Notes: generated by a model not told the origin, from the sequence alone. A DNA stretch of 64,000 bases from Arthrobacter sp. OVS8 (GCA_028370155.1 CP116670.1:2852001-2916000), one strand, 5' to 3'. Shown: positions 1 to 10,635, counted from the first letter of the stretch. Numbers and translations: made by a program.

Positions 1-194
1 GCACTGTCGCCGGCGGGAGCTCCGAAGACTATCTGGTCCGCCGGCAGTGCGGCGAGGGCCGACGTCGACTGGTTGCCCAGGCCGGCCGTGAGGCCGGAGA
101 GCAACACCAGCAGCAGGGTGATGAGCGCGACGACTCCGCCCATCAGAACAAAGCGTCCTTTGGCGAAGCGGAGGTCGCGGAGAGCGAGATACAT
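1..194 (-). CDS. ABC transporter permease, N-terminal part (cut by window edge)
   Basis: Only the first 64 codons are inside the window. The protein begins MYLALRDLRFAKGRF, followed by one long hydrophobic segment (about residues 15-38) and then an extracytoplasmic stretch beginning at about residue 39. This is the arrangement of MacB/DevC/FtsX-type permeases, whose first membrane helix precedes a large periplasmic-type domain. The ATG at 194-192 has an AGGA ribosome-binding site just upstream. It is divergent from the histidine kinase at 382, and a palindrome lies between them, so the two-component system may control this exporter. The substrate cannot be told. Confidence 0.75.
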   Translation of the reverse strand, partial: MYLALRDLRFAKGRFVLMGGVVALITLLLVLLSGLTAGLGNQSTSALAALPADQIVFGAPAGDS

Positions 195-290
195 AGGAGT
201 CCTTTTCACGGGGATTGTGGTCTTGACTCCAGCCTCCCGCTGCGGTGCCGGTCCGGCATCGCCCGCGCGGCTGTGCCTGCAGGGCGGAGT

Positions 291-310
291 GGTTGACCCG
301 CCGGTCAACC
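291..310. promoter_or_regulatory. 8-4-8 inverted repeat between divergent ABC permease and two-component system
   Basis: GGTTGACC (291-298) and GGTCAACC (303-310) form a perfect inverted repeat with spacer CGCC. A further half-site GGTTGA lies at 315-320. The site is in the 187-base gap between two divergent genes, where an operator would be expected. The response regulator encoded at 1744 is the obvious candidate protein. That assignment is inference. Confidence 0.5.
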
Positions 311-381
311 AAACGGTTGATAGTGGCGCGGCGGCAGGGATTTCGGGCGGATCGGGCCCCGCCCGGCGCTACGCTGAAAGT

Positions 382-1747
382 ATGGATGTCAAAGTTCACA
401 GCGCGCCGGAGGCGACCGCTCCGGGCGGCCCGACGAATGCCGCCGTGATCTTGCGGGTCCTCCGGGTGTGCCTTCACACCGGCTTCGCCGTGCTCCTGCT
501 CGTCGCGGTGGCCCGGCTGCTCAGCACCGGACTCCGGGGCGCGGACTGGCTGACCGTGGGCCTCGCACTGGTTCTCGCCGCCGTCTACGTGCTGGGTACT
601 GTCCTGGAGAAGCGGCACTCCTCGGATTCGTCCCGGTTTGATCCCCGGCCATATTCGACCCTGTGGCTGGCGGCCGTCTGCCTGCTCTGGCTCTTGCTGA
701 TCTGGGCCAGCGCCGACTTCGTATGGCTGGCCTTCCCGCTCTTTTTCCTGCAGCTGCACGTGCTGCCCCTGCGGCTGGCGCTGCCGGCGATAGCGCTGAG
801 CACCGTGCTGGTGATCGTGGCGCTCTGGTTCCACAACACCGGAGCGGACGGGGACGCCTTGCAGTTGCCGATGGTGCTGGGGCCGGCCTTCGGGGCCGCC
901 TTTGCCGTGGTCACCGGGTTGGCTTACCGGGCGCTCTATCTGGAAGCCGAAAGCCAGCGGCTTGCCGCCGAGGAGCTGCGCCGCACCCGCACCGAACTTG
1001 CCCGCAGCCAGCATGACGCCGGGATGCTGGCCGAACGGGCCCGCCTGGCCCGCGAAATCCACGACACGCTTGCCCAGGGCTTCTCCAGCATTGTGCTGAT
1101 GGGCCGTTCGGCGGAAAAGGCCCTCGACGACGGGGACACCGCCACGGCCCGCGACCGGCTCCGGACCGTCCAGGAGACGGCCGCCGCGAACCTGGCCGAG
1201 GCCCGCAACTTTGTCCGCGGCCTGCAGCCCCCGCCCTTGCGGTCGCGACAGCAGCCAACACAGCGGGCCCGGCAGGCACCGCCGCGGAGCCCGCACCGGA
1301 AGACCCCTGGTCAACAGCCTGCGCCGGCTCTGTGAAAAGACCGAAACCGAGGCCGCCGCCCGCGGCACCCGGCTGCGGTGCCGCTTCGATCTTGAAGGAA
1401 CTCCGGTGGAGCTTCCCAACCCGTACCGCACCACCCTGCTTCGGGCCGCGCAGGCAAGCCTTGCGAACGTCTGGGTGCACGCCAAAGCGGAGACCGCCGT
1501 CGTGACCCTGTCCTTCCTGGGCAGCGAAGTGGCGATGGATATCTATGACGACGGCGCGGGGTTCGACCCCTCGGCAGTCACGGCCCCCGCCGGGCGTCCG
1601 GACGGCTCCGGCTACGGGCTGAAATCGCTCCAGGAACGGGTGGCTGCCCTGGCCGGCAGCCTGGACATCGAGTCCGGACCCGGCGAGGGAACGGTGGTGG
1701 CCATCCGGCTCCCGCTCGGGGAGACCCCGGCAAGGAACGAACCGTGA
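382..1747 (+). CDS. Sensor histidine kinase, NarL/DesK type (two frameshifts)
   Basis: Membrane sensor kinase of about 455 residues that would phosphorylate the response regulator overlapping its stop codon. Several hydrophobic helices occupy roughly residues 25-180. The HisKA_3 box LAREIHDTLAQGFSS with the phospho-accepting His follows. After it comes a HATPase_c domain with N-box-like ASLANVWVHAKA, the G1 motif DDGAGFDP and G2-like GYGLKSLQERVAAL. Family knowledge: such kinases pair with LuxR-type regulators. The reading frame breaks at about 1230-1240 and again at about 1304-1308. One missing base at each place joins GLQPPPL through an alanine-rich linker to DPLVNSLRRLCEKTE. The ATG at 382 was chosen because it starts the hydrophobic region and has GAAAG upstream; an in-frame extension to 73 is not protein-like. 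Confidence 0.85.
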
Positions 1748-2400
1748 ACGATATCCGCGTGCTGCTGGTCGACGACCACCCGGTGGTCCGGGCCGGACTG
1801 CGGGCCATGCTGAGCGACTTCGAGGGCATCACAGTCGCCGCGGAAGCGGCCGACGGCGGTGCGGCGCTGGCCGAGCTGTCCCGGCTCCATACCCTCGGCG
1901 AGCCCGCCGACGTCGTGCTGATGGATCTGCAGATGGGCGCCGGCATGGACGGCGTCACGGCGACCGGCCGGATCAAAGCGGGCGAGGCCGGACAACCCGC
2001 CCCGCCGGTGCTCATCCTCACCACCTTTGACTCCGACGCCGATATCCTCGCCGCGGTGGAAGCCGGGGCCAGCGGCTACATGCTCAAAGACGCGCCGCCG
2101 GAACAGATCCGGCAGGCGGTACTCTCGGCCGCGGCCGGACAGACCGCGCTGGCACCCGAGGTGGCCGCCCGGCTCATGGGCCGCATCCGCAATCCCGAAC
2201 CGGTCCTGTCCGCCCGCGAGATCCAGCTGCTGGAGCTGCTCGCCACCGGCCTTGGAAACCGGGCCATCGCCAAGCAGCTCTTCATCTCCGAGGCCACGGT
2301 CAAGACCCACCTGGTGCATATCTACGGGAAGCTCGGCGTGGACAACCGCACGGCCGCGATCTCCGTGGCGACGCAGCGCAGGATCATCCGGCGCTTCTGA
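1744..2400 (+). CDS. LuxR/NarL-family response regulator
   Basis: 218-residue intact regulator. The receiver domain is at residues 1-125, with the acidic pair in VLLVDDHP, the phospho-acceptor Asp in DVVLMDLQMG, the Thr in LILTTFDSD and the Lys in YMLKDAPPE. A LuxR-type helix-turn-helix follows at about 150-210 ([32 protein letters not shown]). The GTG start overlaps the kinase stop codon (GTGA), so the pair is translationally coupled. A likely target is the divergent ABC permease at the window edge, through the palindrome at 291-310. Confidence 0.93.
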   Translation: MNDIRVLLVDDHPVVRAGLRAMLSDFEGITVAAEAADGGAALAELSRLHTLGEPADVVLMDLQMGAGMDGVTATGRIKAGEAGQPAPPVLILTTFDSDADILAAVEAGASGYMLKDAPPEQIRQAVLSAAAGQTALAPEVAARLMGRIRNPEPVLSAREIQLLELLATGLGNRAIAKQLFISEATVKTHLVHIYGKLGVDNRTAAISVATQRRIIRRF

Positions 2401-2454
2401 GTGCCTTCTGATCCGGGCCGCAGCGCTCCAGCCCGGTTACCCGGTGCCAGCGGT

Positions 2455-2466
2455 GTTCCCGGGAAC
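2455..2466. other. 12-bp perfect palindrome in the gap between response regulator and penicillin-binding protein
   Basis: GTTCCCGGGAAC is a perfect 12-base palindrome in the 221-base gap (2401-2621). It could be a small terminator stem or an operator for the downstream penicillin-binding protein gene. There is no T-tract after it, so a terminator is less likely. Nothing else recognisable was seen in the gap. Confidence 0.3.
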
Positions 2467-2621
2467 GGATAATCCCCGGATTTCCGCGGAACTTCATGAC
2501 TCCGGGGCGGGTGCACTCCGGAGCAACCGGGCGGGAACGTCAGGCCGGGGTGGGGATATCGTGTCGCCGGCAGGTCGAATGTGACAGGGGTATTGTCAGC
2601 AGCACGGTGCATAATGGCGCG

Positions 2622-4607
2622 GTGGGGAACATTTCGAAACTTTCAGCTGCCCTTATTGGTTTGATTCTCGGCGCCTCGCTGGTGGCCTGCGACGACGGCA
2701 GGGCCGGTGCGCAGGACGCAGCGAAGCAGCTGGCATCCGCTGTCGCAGCCCTCGACGTCGGCTCGGTCGCCTTCGAGGGCCAGGAGTCCGCCGCGGCCAA
2801 TGAGCAGCTCAAAGAGGTGTTCAAAGCGCTGGAACCGGTCAAACCCGCGGTGGAAAGCGGCGAGCTGCAGCTGGAGTCCGAGACGGCCACGGTTCCGCTG
2901 AACTACAGCTGGAAGATCGGCTCCGGGGAATGGAAGTACACCGTCTCCGCCCGGCTGAAGAAGGCCGGCGACAAATGGCTCACGGTGTGGACCCCGGAGC
3001 TGCTGGTTCCCGGACTGGCCGCCGGGGAAGTCCTCGGCACCTCGAACGACTCCCCGCCGCGGGCCGATATCTTGGGCGCCGGTGGCGCCAAGCTGGTCAC
3101 CGAACGGCCGGTGGTGAACGTCGGCATCGACAAACCCCTGCTGGCGGATGCCGATCCGGCGGAGTCTGCTACCCGGCTCGCCGAACTGGTGGGAGTGGAC
3201 GCGGCTGCCTACGTACAGCAGGTTCAGGCGGCCGGTCCCGAGGCCTTCGTTACCGCCATTACCCTGCGCCAGGACGGCCGGACCATCACCGACGAACAGA
3301 TCGCCGCAATCCCCGGGGCCCGGGCCATCGCCGGTTCGCTTCCTCGCCCCCACCCGCACCTTCGCCCGCGCCCTGCTGGGCACCGTGGGCGAGGCCAGCG
3401 CTGAGCAGATTGAGAAATCCGGCGGCGCCCTCCAAGCCGGCGACACCACCGGCACCGGCGGGCTGCAACAGCAGTACGACGCGCAACTGCGCGGCACCAG
3501 CGGCACCCAGGTCTATGCCGAAAAGGCGGGACTCACCGCCGAGGAACGGCGGGCCCTGCTCAACGGCGGGCGCCGGGTCCTGTTCCAGGTCGACATGAAG
3601 GCAGGGACCCCGCTAAAAACCACCCTGGATCCCAAACTCCAGCAGCTGGCCGAGGACATCCTGGGGAAGGTGGACCCGGCCTCCGCCATCGTGGCTCTCC
3701 GGCCCTCCAGCGGCGCTGTCCTCGCTGCGGCCTCCGGACCGGGCAGCAACGGCTATGACACCGCGCTGCTGGGCCAGTACGCCCCCGGTTCCATCTTCAA
3801 AATCGTGGATTCCCTGGCCATGATCCGCAACGGCATGAGCCCGGATTCTACAGTTGACTGCCCCGCAACCCTGACCGTGGACGGACGGACCTTCAAAAAT
3901 GCCGAAGGCTACCCCGCCGCCTCGCTGGGTTCCGTGACGTTGCGCGACGCCTTTGCGCACTCCTGCAACACCGCGTTCATCAACGCTCGGGGCAAAGTCA
4001 GCCAGGCCCAGCTGGAATCAGCCGCCACATCCCTCGGCGTCGCCGTCGAAGCCCCCGCCCTCGGGGCCGGCGCGTTCCTCGGCTCGGTTCCGGGCGAGGC
4101 GTCGGGCACCGAGCACGCGGCCTCCATGATCGGCCAGGGCAAGGTGCTGATGTCCCCGCTGGCCGCCGCCACTATGGCCGGCTCCGTCGCGAAGGGCTCG
4201 CCCGTCTCCGCGCAGCTCGTGCTGAACCCCGACGCCGGCGATACGGCTGCGGGCGCCGAAACAGCCGCCCCGGCCACCCCGTCGGAGGGCGCGTCGGCGT
4301 CGTCCGCCCCCGCCCCGGCAAAATCCTCCGGCACGCCGGTGACGGCAGCGGAGGCCGCCGCCCTCAAGGACATGATGCGCGCCGTGGTGACCTCCGGCCA
4401 TACCGGCTTCCTCGCCTCCGTCCCGGGCGCCCCGGTGGCGGCCAAAACCGGAACGGCCGAATTCGGCAAGGACAACCCGCCCAAGACGCACGCCTGGATC
4501 GTGGCCGTGCACGGGACCTCGCGGTCGCCGTGTTCGTCGAGGAAGGCGGGCTCGGCGCCACCGTCTCCGGTCCGCTGCTGAAAGAATTTCTGACGGCCGC
4601 CGGCTGA
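2622..4607 (+). CDS. Penicillin-binding protein, transpeptidase lipoprotein with NTF2-like domain (two frameshifts)
   Basis: Class B type penicillin-binding protein of about 660 residues acting outside the membrane in peptidoglycan cross-linking. The N-terminus has a lipoprotein signal (hydrophobic stretch then lipobox LVAC). Next come an NTF2-like MecA_N-type domain (about residues 30-150), a dimerisation region and a transpeptidase domain. The active-site motifs are visible: SxxK in PGSIFKIV, SxN in HSCNTAF, and KTG in AAKTGTAEF. The frame shifts at about 3344 (net +1) and at about 4513 (one G missing in GGGG). After the second repair the protein ends LLKEFLTAAG with TGA at 4605-4607. The start is GTG 2622, with GTG 2607 as an alternative. 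Family resemblance is to actinobacterial PBPs of the MecA_N-transpeptidase architecture. Confidence 0.87.
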
Positions 4608-4660
4608 CCCTCCCTTCGGGCGGCGCCGGGCCGCCGCCACGGCCGTGGGAGGATGGAACT

Positions 4661-6341
4661 GTGGCTCATATTGACGTTTCGAACATCGATTACTTCCTCT
4701 CCGACGGCACCCAGCTGCTCAACGGCGTGACGTTCAAGGTCCCGGACGGGACCAAAACCGCACTCATCGGGCCCAACGGAACCGGAAAGACGACACTCTT
4801 CCGGATCATTTCCGGCGACCTCGTCGCGGACGAAGGTGTGATCGGACGCTCCGGCAACATGGGCATCATGCGCCAGTTCGTCGGCCAGGTCCGGGACGAA
4901 TCCACCGTCCGTGACCTGCTGGTCTCCGCCGCCCCGCCCGCTCTGGCAGCGGCAGCCCGCGCCGTCGATGAAGCCGAACTGGCAATGATGGAGCACGACG
5001 ACGAGCCCACCCAGATGAACTACGCCCAGGCGATCGTGGACTGGGGCGACGCCGGTGGGTACGACGTCGAAACGGTTTGGGACGAAGTCTGCATGGCCGC
5101 CCTCGGCTTGCCCTTCGACCGCGCGCAGCACCGCCCGGCGTCGAGCCTTTCCGGCGGCGAGCAGAAGCGCCTGGTGCTCGAGGCGCTGTTCGCCGCCCTG
5201 ACGAGCTCCTGCTCCTCGACGAGCCGGACAACTACCTCGACGTGCCGGGCAAGCGCTGGCTCGAGGCCAAGCTGAACGAGTCGAAGAAGACCGTATTCTT
5301 CATCAGCCACGACCGCGAGCTGCTCAACAACGCCGCGGGCCGCATCGTCACCCTCGAACCGGGCATCAACGGAGCCGGCGCGTGGATCCACGGCGGCGGC
5401 TTCGGCTCCTACGTGGACGCCCGCGCGGACCGTAACGCCCGCTTCGAGGAGCTCCGCAAGCGCTGGGACGAGGAGCACGTGAAGCTCAAAGAACTCGTCA
5501 ACATGTACAAGAACAAAGCCGCGTTCCGCTCCGACATGGCCAACAGGTACCACGCCGCGCAGACACGCCTGGCGAAGTTCCTCGAAGCCGGGCCGCCCGA
5601 GGCGCTGCCGATCGAGCAGAACGTGCAGATGCGGCTTATGGGCGGCCGGACCGCCAAGCGCGCCGTCGTCGCCGAAAAGCTGGAGCTCACCGGTCTGATG
5701 AAGCCGTTCTCCACGGAGGTCTGGTTCGGGGACCGCGTCGGCGTGCTCGGTTCCAACGGCTCCGGCAAGAGCCACTTCCTGCGCCTGCTGGCCACCGGCG
5801 GCACCGACCCGGAACGGGAGCACCTGCCGGTGTCCGACGTCGACATCGCCGAAGTCCCGCACGAGGGCACCGTGAAACTCGGCGCCCGGATCCGGCCCGG
5901 CTTCTTCGCCCAGACCCATGTCCGGCCCGACCTGCTGGGCAAGACCCTGCTGGAAATCCTGCACCGGGGGACGAGCACCGTTCGGGGCTGGGCCGCGAGG
6001 CGGCGGCCGGCGCCCTGGACGGCTATGGCCTGGCCTCGCAGTCGGAGCAGAAGTACGAATCCCTCTCCGGCGGGCAGCAGGCGCGGTTCCAGATCCTGCT
6101 CCTGCAGCTCTCCGGCGCCACCCTGCTGCTGCTCGATGAGCCCACGGACAACCTGGACCTGCACTCGGCGGAGGCGCTGGAACGGGCCATCGACCACTTC
6201 GAGGGCACCGTCCTGGCCGTCACGCACGACCGCTGGTTCGCCCGGACCTTCGACCGGTTCCTGGTCTTCGGCTCCGACGGCAGGGTCTACGAATCGGCCG
6301 AGCCCGTCTGGGACGAGAAGCGCGTCGAACGCGCCCGCTAA
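4661..6341 (+). CDS. ABC-F family ATP-binding protein (two frameshifts)
   Basis: About 560 residues with two ATP-binding cassettes and no membrane segments, as in ABC-F proteins that act on ribosomes. First cassette: Walker A GPNGTGKTT, signature SLSGGEQKR, Walker B LLLLDEPDN. Second cassette: GSNGSGKSH, signature SLSGGQQAR, Walker B LLLLDEPTDN and H-loop VTHDRW. A linker with charged helices (RWDEEHVKLKELVNMYKNKA) separates them. One G is missing at about 5200 and one in the G-run at 5966-5970. GTG 4661 is preceded by GGAGG. The second Walker A carries H where T is usual (GKSH); I read this directly and it may be real. Whether it confers antibiotic resistance or only housekeeping translation rescue cannot be told. 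Confidence 0.87.
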
Positions 6342-6362
6342 CACGCTCCAACTGCGCAACAA

Positions 6363-6380
6363 AGTGATTAAATGATCACT
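6363..6380. promoter_or_regulatory. Inverted repeat operator candidate upstream of DeoR-family gene
   Basis: AGTGAT (6363-6368) and ATCACT (6375-6380) form a perfect inverted repeat with a 6-base spacer, 18 bases before the ATG of the DeoR-family regulator. The location suggests autoregulation of the regulator-transporter pair. The following stretch TTAGCATT could be part of a -10 region. Assignment to the DeoR protein is inference. Confidence 0.5.
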
Positions 6381-6398
6381 CAGCGTTAGCATTTGTAC

Positions 6399-7172
6399 AT
6401 GAACACTGACGAGCGGCACCGCCGCATCGGGGAGCTGTTGCGGCACCGGGAGCACGTGAGCGTCGATGAGCTGATGGCCGAATGTGGCGCCTCGGGTGCC
6501 ACGATCCGGCGCGACCTGGACGTGCTGGAGCTCCACGGGGTTCTCCGCCGGGTCCACGGCGGTGCCCGGAGCCTCGTGCTGCGCGGGGAAAACCCCGAAT
6601 ACGGCCAGCGCGAACTCGAGGACCACAACGCCAAGGTACGGATTGGAGCCGGCGTCGCCGCCCTGCTGAAGGACCGCAGCCACATCTGGCTCGACAGCGG
6701 CACCACGGCCACCGAAGTGGCCCGCCAGCTGCAGCAGCGGGAAATGACCCTGATGCCGATGTCGTTGCAGGCCGTTAATGCGATTGCCGAGGGCGGGCCG
6801 GGAGCCGGCCGGCGTCCCGAACTGCTGCTGCCCGGCGGGCGCCTCGTCCCCGGGGAGCTGTCCTTCCGCGGGCCCATGACGGAATCCAATATCCGCTCGC
6901 TGCGGTTCGACACGGCCGTTGTGACGCCCTGCGCGTTGAATCTCCGGGACGGACTGCTGGCCCACGACCTTGAGGACGCCGCGGTAAAACGCGCCGGGGT
7001 GGAATCCGCGGGCAGGGTGATCGTCGCCTGCTCCGGAACCAAATGGAACGCCAGCGCCGTGGCGCTCGTCGCATCCCTCGATGCGGTGGACATCCTCGTC
7101 ACGGACAAGCAACTGAGTCCCGAAGAACTTGCCCGGCTCACCCAACACTCGGTGGAAGTAGTGATCGTATGA
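6399..7172 (+). CDS. DeoR/GlpR-family transcriptional regulator
   Basis: Intact 257-residue repressor. An N-terminal DeoR helix-turn-helix occupies residues 1-57 (VSVDELMAECGASGATIRRDLDVLE, here read as its parts VSVDELMAECG and ATIRRDLDVLE). The DeoRC effector-binding domain follows, with the typical LDSGTTATEVARQL segment that binds sugar phosphates in relatives. ATG 6399 was preferred to the in-frame TTG at 6393. There is no clear ribosome-binding site, so the message may be leaderless. Its stop overlaps the start of the MFS gene (ATGA), so the transporter is probably what it controls. Confidence 0.9.
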   Translation: MNTDERHRRIGELLRHREHVSVDELMAECGASGATIRRDLDVLELHGVLRRVHGGARSLVLRGENPEYGQRELEDHNAKVRIGAGVAALLKDRSHIWLDSGTTATEVARQLQQREMTLMPMSLQAVNAIAEGGPGAGRRPELLLPGGRLVPGELSFRGPMTESNIRSLRFDTAVVTPCALNLRDGLLAHDLEDAAVKRAGVESAGRVIVACSGTKWNASAVALVASLDAVDILVTDKQLSPEELARLTQHSVEVVIV

Positions 7173-8355
7173 CCAAGACGGCAACCCGCCCGCAACTCAA
7201 CGCCGCCGCCGCGCGACCTTCCTGATTTTCGGGATCAACGGCCTGGTGTTCGCCAGCTGGGCGGCCCGGATCCCCGCGGTGACGGACATCCTGCATATTT
7301 CTTCGGGGCAAATGGGAACCCTGCTGCTGTGCGTCGCGGCGGGCTCGCTGATCGCTTTGCCCACCGCCGGCCACGTCGTGGGCCGCATCGGAACGGCCAA
7401 TGCCGTCCGGGCCGCGGGCCTTGTCGCCGCCGCGGCCGGCGTCGGCGTGGCCCTGGCGCTGCTGGCGGAGTCCGTCCCGGGGACCGCCGTCGCGCTGTTC
7501 TTCTTCGGCATGGGCATCGGGCTCTGGGACGTCTCCCAGAACATCGAAGGCGCCGACGTCGAGCACAAACTCGGGCGCACCATCATGCCGCAGTTCCATG
7601 CCGCCTTCAGCGGCGGCGCGTTCCTGGGCGCCCTGATCGGAGCGGGGCTCGCGGGGCTCGGGGTCGGGCTCCCGGCGCACCTGCTGGTGATCGCCGCCCT
7701 CGTCGCCGTGCTGACGCTGATTGCGCCGCGCTACTTCCTGCCGCACACCCCGGCGCCCGCGCCTGCGGCCGGTGAAATGCGGGAACCCAAGGGCCGTTCG
7801 GCCTGGCGGGACGGACGAACCCTGCTGATCGGTGTGGTGGTGCTGGGCGCGACGCTCACCGAGGGCGCCGGCAACGACTGGATCGCCAAAGCCGCCGTGG
7901 ACGGCCTGGACGCCACGGAGTCCACCGGGGCCCTGCTGTTCGCTGCCTTCGTCTTGGCCATGACCGCGGTGCGCTTCTTTGGAGGCCGCGCGATCGACCT
8001 CTACGGCCGGGTGGTTGTGCTGCGCGCCAGCATGGCCGCTGCCGCCGCAGGGCTGGGACTCTTCGTGCTGGCCGGCAACCTCTGGTTGGCCACCGCCGGC
8101 GCGGTGCTCTGGGGTGCGGGCGCCGCCCTCGCGTTCCCGATGGGAATGTCCGCCGCGGCCGACGATCCGAAGCAAGCAGCCGCCCGAGTGTCCGTGGTGT
8201 CCACGATCGGGTACGTGGCGTTCCTGGCCGGCCCGCCGTTGCTGGGCTACCTCGGAGACCTGATCGGAATCCGGCTGGCGCTGCTGGCCATTATGATTCC
8301 GATTCTAGGTGCGCTGCTGCTCGCCGGCGCCGCGAAGCCCTTGCGCGCCACGTAA
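7169..8355 (+). CDS. MFS transporter, YbjJ-like (one frameshift near start)
   Basis: About 395 residues and 12 predicted membrane helices, major facilitator superfamily. The ATG at 7169 overlaps the DeoR stop codon. About 12 codons later the frame breaks at 7205-7214, where one base in the GCC/GCG run is missing. Repair joins MTKTATRPQLNAAAAR to ATFLIFGINGLVFASWAARIP (the first helix). The loop GFxxGMGIGLWDVSQN and the fold resemble E. coli YbjJ-like permeases, which are often next to regulators. Substrate unknown. The last 65 bases overlap the convergent PAP2 gene. Confidence 0.83.
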
Positions 8356-9004
8356 GCAGGCGGCGGGCGTCTCCATTCTCTTGGATGCATATGTTCTGGA
8401 ACAACAGCCAGAGCAGGAGCACCACCGGGACCGCCAGGCACACGCTGCCCACGGTGTCCACGAGCCAGTGCGCGGACAGGTAGGTGCGGCTGACCATCAT
8501 GGCCAGCACCCCGAACGCCGCGATCACCCAGACCCAGGCGCGCCCCACCAGGAGGGCGACCACCACCAGGAATGCCGCGGTGCTGGCGACGTGACCGGAG
8601 GGGAATGAGCCCGTGTCGGTCAGGACAATCGTGTTGTCCGGCCGGTCCCGCAAGATACCGGCCTTGAGGATCTGGGTGAAAATCAGGACGGCGATGCCGG
8701 CGGCCGCGGCGAAGACGGCCGTCTGGGGGCGCCTCCTCAGCAGCAGTGCCACGACCAGCAGCGCATGGAGCACCAGGACACCCCGATAACCGGCCAGGTT
8801 GAGGAAGGCGTTGATCCCGTCCCAGAACGGGCTGCGCAGGGCGGCGATCCCGCGGGCCCAGCCTTCGTCCACGCCCTGGAAGGGCGGCAACCGCACCTCC
8901 GCCACCAGGAGTCCTCCGAGGACCACACCCAGGGTGAGCAGGGCCGTGCTGGCCGCCAGCACGCGGCCCGTTGACAATCGCTGAGGATCCAGCACTCGGG
9001 TCAT
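8291..9004 (-). CDS. PAP2-family membrane phosphatase
   Basis: 237-residue membrane phosphatase of the phosphatidic-acid phosphatase type 2 / undecaprenyl-pyrophosphate phosphatase superfamily. The three catalytic signatures are present: KAGILRDRP (KX6RP), PSGHVAST, and SRTYLSAHWLVD (SRX5HX3D). About six hydrophobic helices surround them. The C-terminal tail (WRARASRRRRAA...) overlaps the end of the convergent MFS gene by 65 bases. Given the indel rate here, the true stop may be earlier or shifted. Likely role: dephosphorylation of lipid phosphates in the membrane. Confidence 0.87.
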   Translation of the reverse strand: MTRVLDPQRLSTGRVLAASTALLTLGVVLGGLLVAEVRLPPFQGVDEGWARGIAALRSPFWDGINAFLNLAGYRGVLVLHALLVVALLLRRRPQTAVFAAAAGIAVLIFTQILKAGILRDRPDNTIVLTDTGSFPSGHVASTAAFLVVVALLVGRAWVWVIAAFGVLAMMVSRTYLSAHWLVDTVGSVCLAVPVVLLLWLLFQNICIQENGDARRLLTWRARASRRRRAAAHLESES

Positions 9005-9112
9005 TGCCCCATCCTAGCCAACCGGGCGCCCCGGCCCGCCGGAGGACCCTGCCGGGGAAATCTCCGGGCCGCCTGACAGCGCGTCAGCCCGCGACGGCAG
9101 TAGGGTGATCGC

Positions 9113-10607
9113 ATGCGAAGCATGTTGCGGAAGGCGCCGGGGCGGTTCAAGAGACTCGACCGGAAACTGGTCAGCGCCGTGTCCGGCCTCCCCGGCGGCA
9201 GTCATGACGATTTCTTCCGAAGACTGTCCGCCGCGGCGAACAAGGGCAAGCTCTGGATCGGCACCGCCGCCGTGATGGCGCTCTTCCCCGGGCGGACGCG
9301 CCGGGCCGCCGTCCACGGGTTGCTGGCGCAGGCCGTCGCTTCCGCGGTCACGAACGTGGGTTTCAAGACGCTGCTGCCGCGGGCCCGTCCGCTGCCGGAA
9401 CACCTTCCGGCGTTCAGGTTTGTCCATCCCCAACCAACCAGCTCCTCCATGCCCTCGGGCCATTCCGCCTCCGCCGTGGCATTCGCCTTCGGCGCCGGAC
9501 TGGTCCGGCCCGGCCTTGGCGCCGCGCTGGCCCCGCTCGCGGCGGGCGTCGCCTACTCGCGTGTTCACACCGGCGCCCACTGGCCCTCGGATGTGTTCTT
9601 CGGATCGGCGATCGGCGCGGGTGCCGCCATGGTGACCCGCAAGTGGTGGCCCGTGCGGCCGCCCTTCCCCGAGGTCCGGCGGAGCGCCGTTGCAGCCGCG
9701 AAGCTGCCGGAGGGCGAAGGCCTCGGCATCGCGGTCAACTCGCTGGGCGGCGCCTATGCGGAGGAGACCGCAGCGGCCCTCCAGAAAGTATTCCCCAAAG
9801 CGTATATAAAGGAGATCTCCCCGGACGAGGACGTCGCGGAGGAGATCTCCCGGGTCGCCGCCGCCCCGGGGTTGTGGCACTGGGCGTCTGGGGCGGGGAC
9901 GGAACCGTCGGCACGGCGGCGGCGACCGCCGTCGAGCATTCCCTCCCGCTCCTGGTTCTTCCGGGCGGGACGCTGAACCATTTCGCCCGGGACGCCGGCA
10001 CCCCCACGCTCGCGGCCGCCGTCGAGGCCGCGTCCCGCGGCGAAGCGGCCCGGGCGGACCTTGGCCTGGTGGCCGTGGAGCGCGGACTTCCGGACAGCCC
10101 CGAAGTGCTCCGCCTGGCCATGCTCAACACGGCGAGCATCGGCCTCTACCCGAACCTGGTGCGCCGGCGCGAACTGCTGCAGCCTGCACTCGGCAAACCC
10201 GTGGCCGGCGTCGTTGCGATGTTCCGGACCTTTGCCGCCGGAACACCCACCACCCTGGTGGTCGACGGCGTGCGGCACAAACTCTGGATCCTGTACGTGG
10301 GGCGCGGACGGTACTATCCCCGCGATCACGCCCCGCTGGTGCGCCCGGTCCTGGATGACGGCGTCTTCGACCTCAGGCTTATCACCGCGGATGAATCCTT
10401 CGCCAGGCTCCGGCTGCTGTGGTCCGTGCTGACAGGAACCGTCGCCACGTCCCGGATCACACACCTGAGCGAAAGCAGCAGCATCCGGGTGGAACCGGGG
10501 ACACCAGCATGGTCCTTGCGGTGGACGGCGAGGTCATGCCGGGCGTCCGCGGCGTCGAGTTCTCGGTCCTGCCCGGGGCCCTGACGTACTACTCCCCGGC
10601 ATCCTGA
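9113..10607 (+). CDS. Bifunctional PAP2 phosphatase / diacylglycerol-kinase-family protein (two frameshifts)
   Basis: About 498 residues. The N-terminal PAP2 half (residues 1-200) has KTLLPRARPLPEH, PSGHSASAVAF and SRVHTGAHWPSD. The C-terminal half is a lipid-kinase (DAGK catalytic) domain starting near residue 205, with the nucleotide-binding GVWGGDGTVG, LPGGTLNHFARD and a C-terminal LAVDGEVM segment. The two halves appear as separate reading frames because one G is missing at 9868-9871 and another at 10497-10500. Both losses are in GGGG runs. Such fusions are known in actinobacteria. One enzyme removing and one adding phosphate on lipid substrates suggests membrane-lipid recycling; that role is inference. 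Confidence 0.85.
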
Positions 10608-10635
10608 CTGCCGGCGCCGTCATCCTCCCGGACTA

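Noticed and set aside
5409..7184. 591-codon minus-strand open frame
   Set aside because: Antisense to the ABC-F and DeoR genes; no motif and composition typical of shadow frames.
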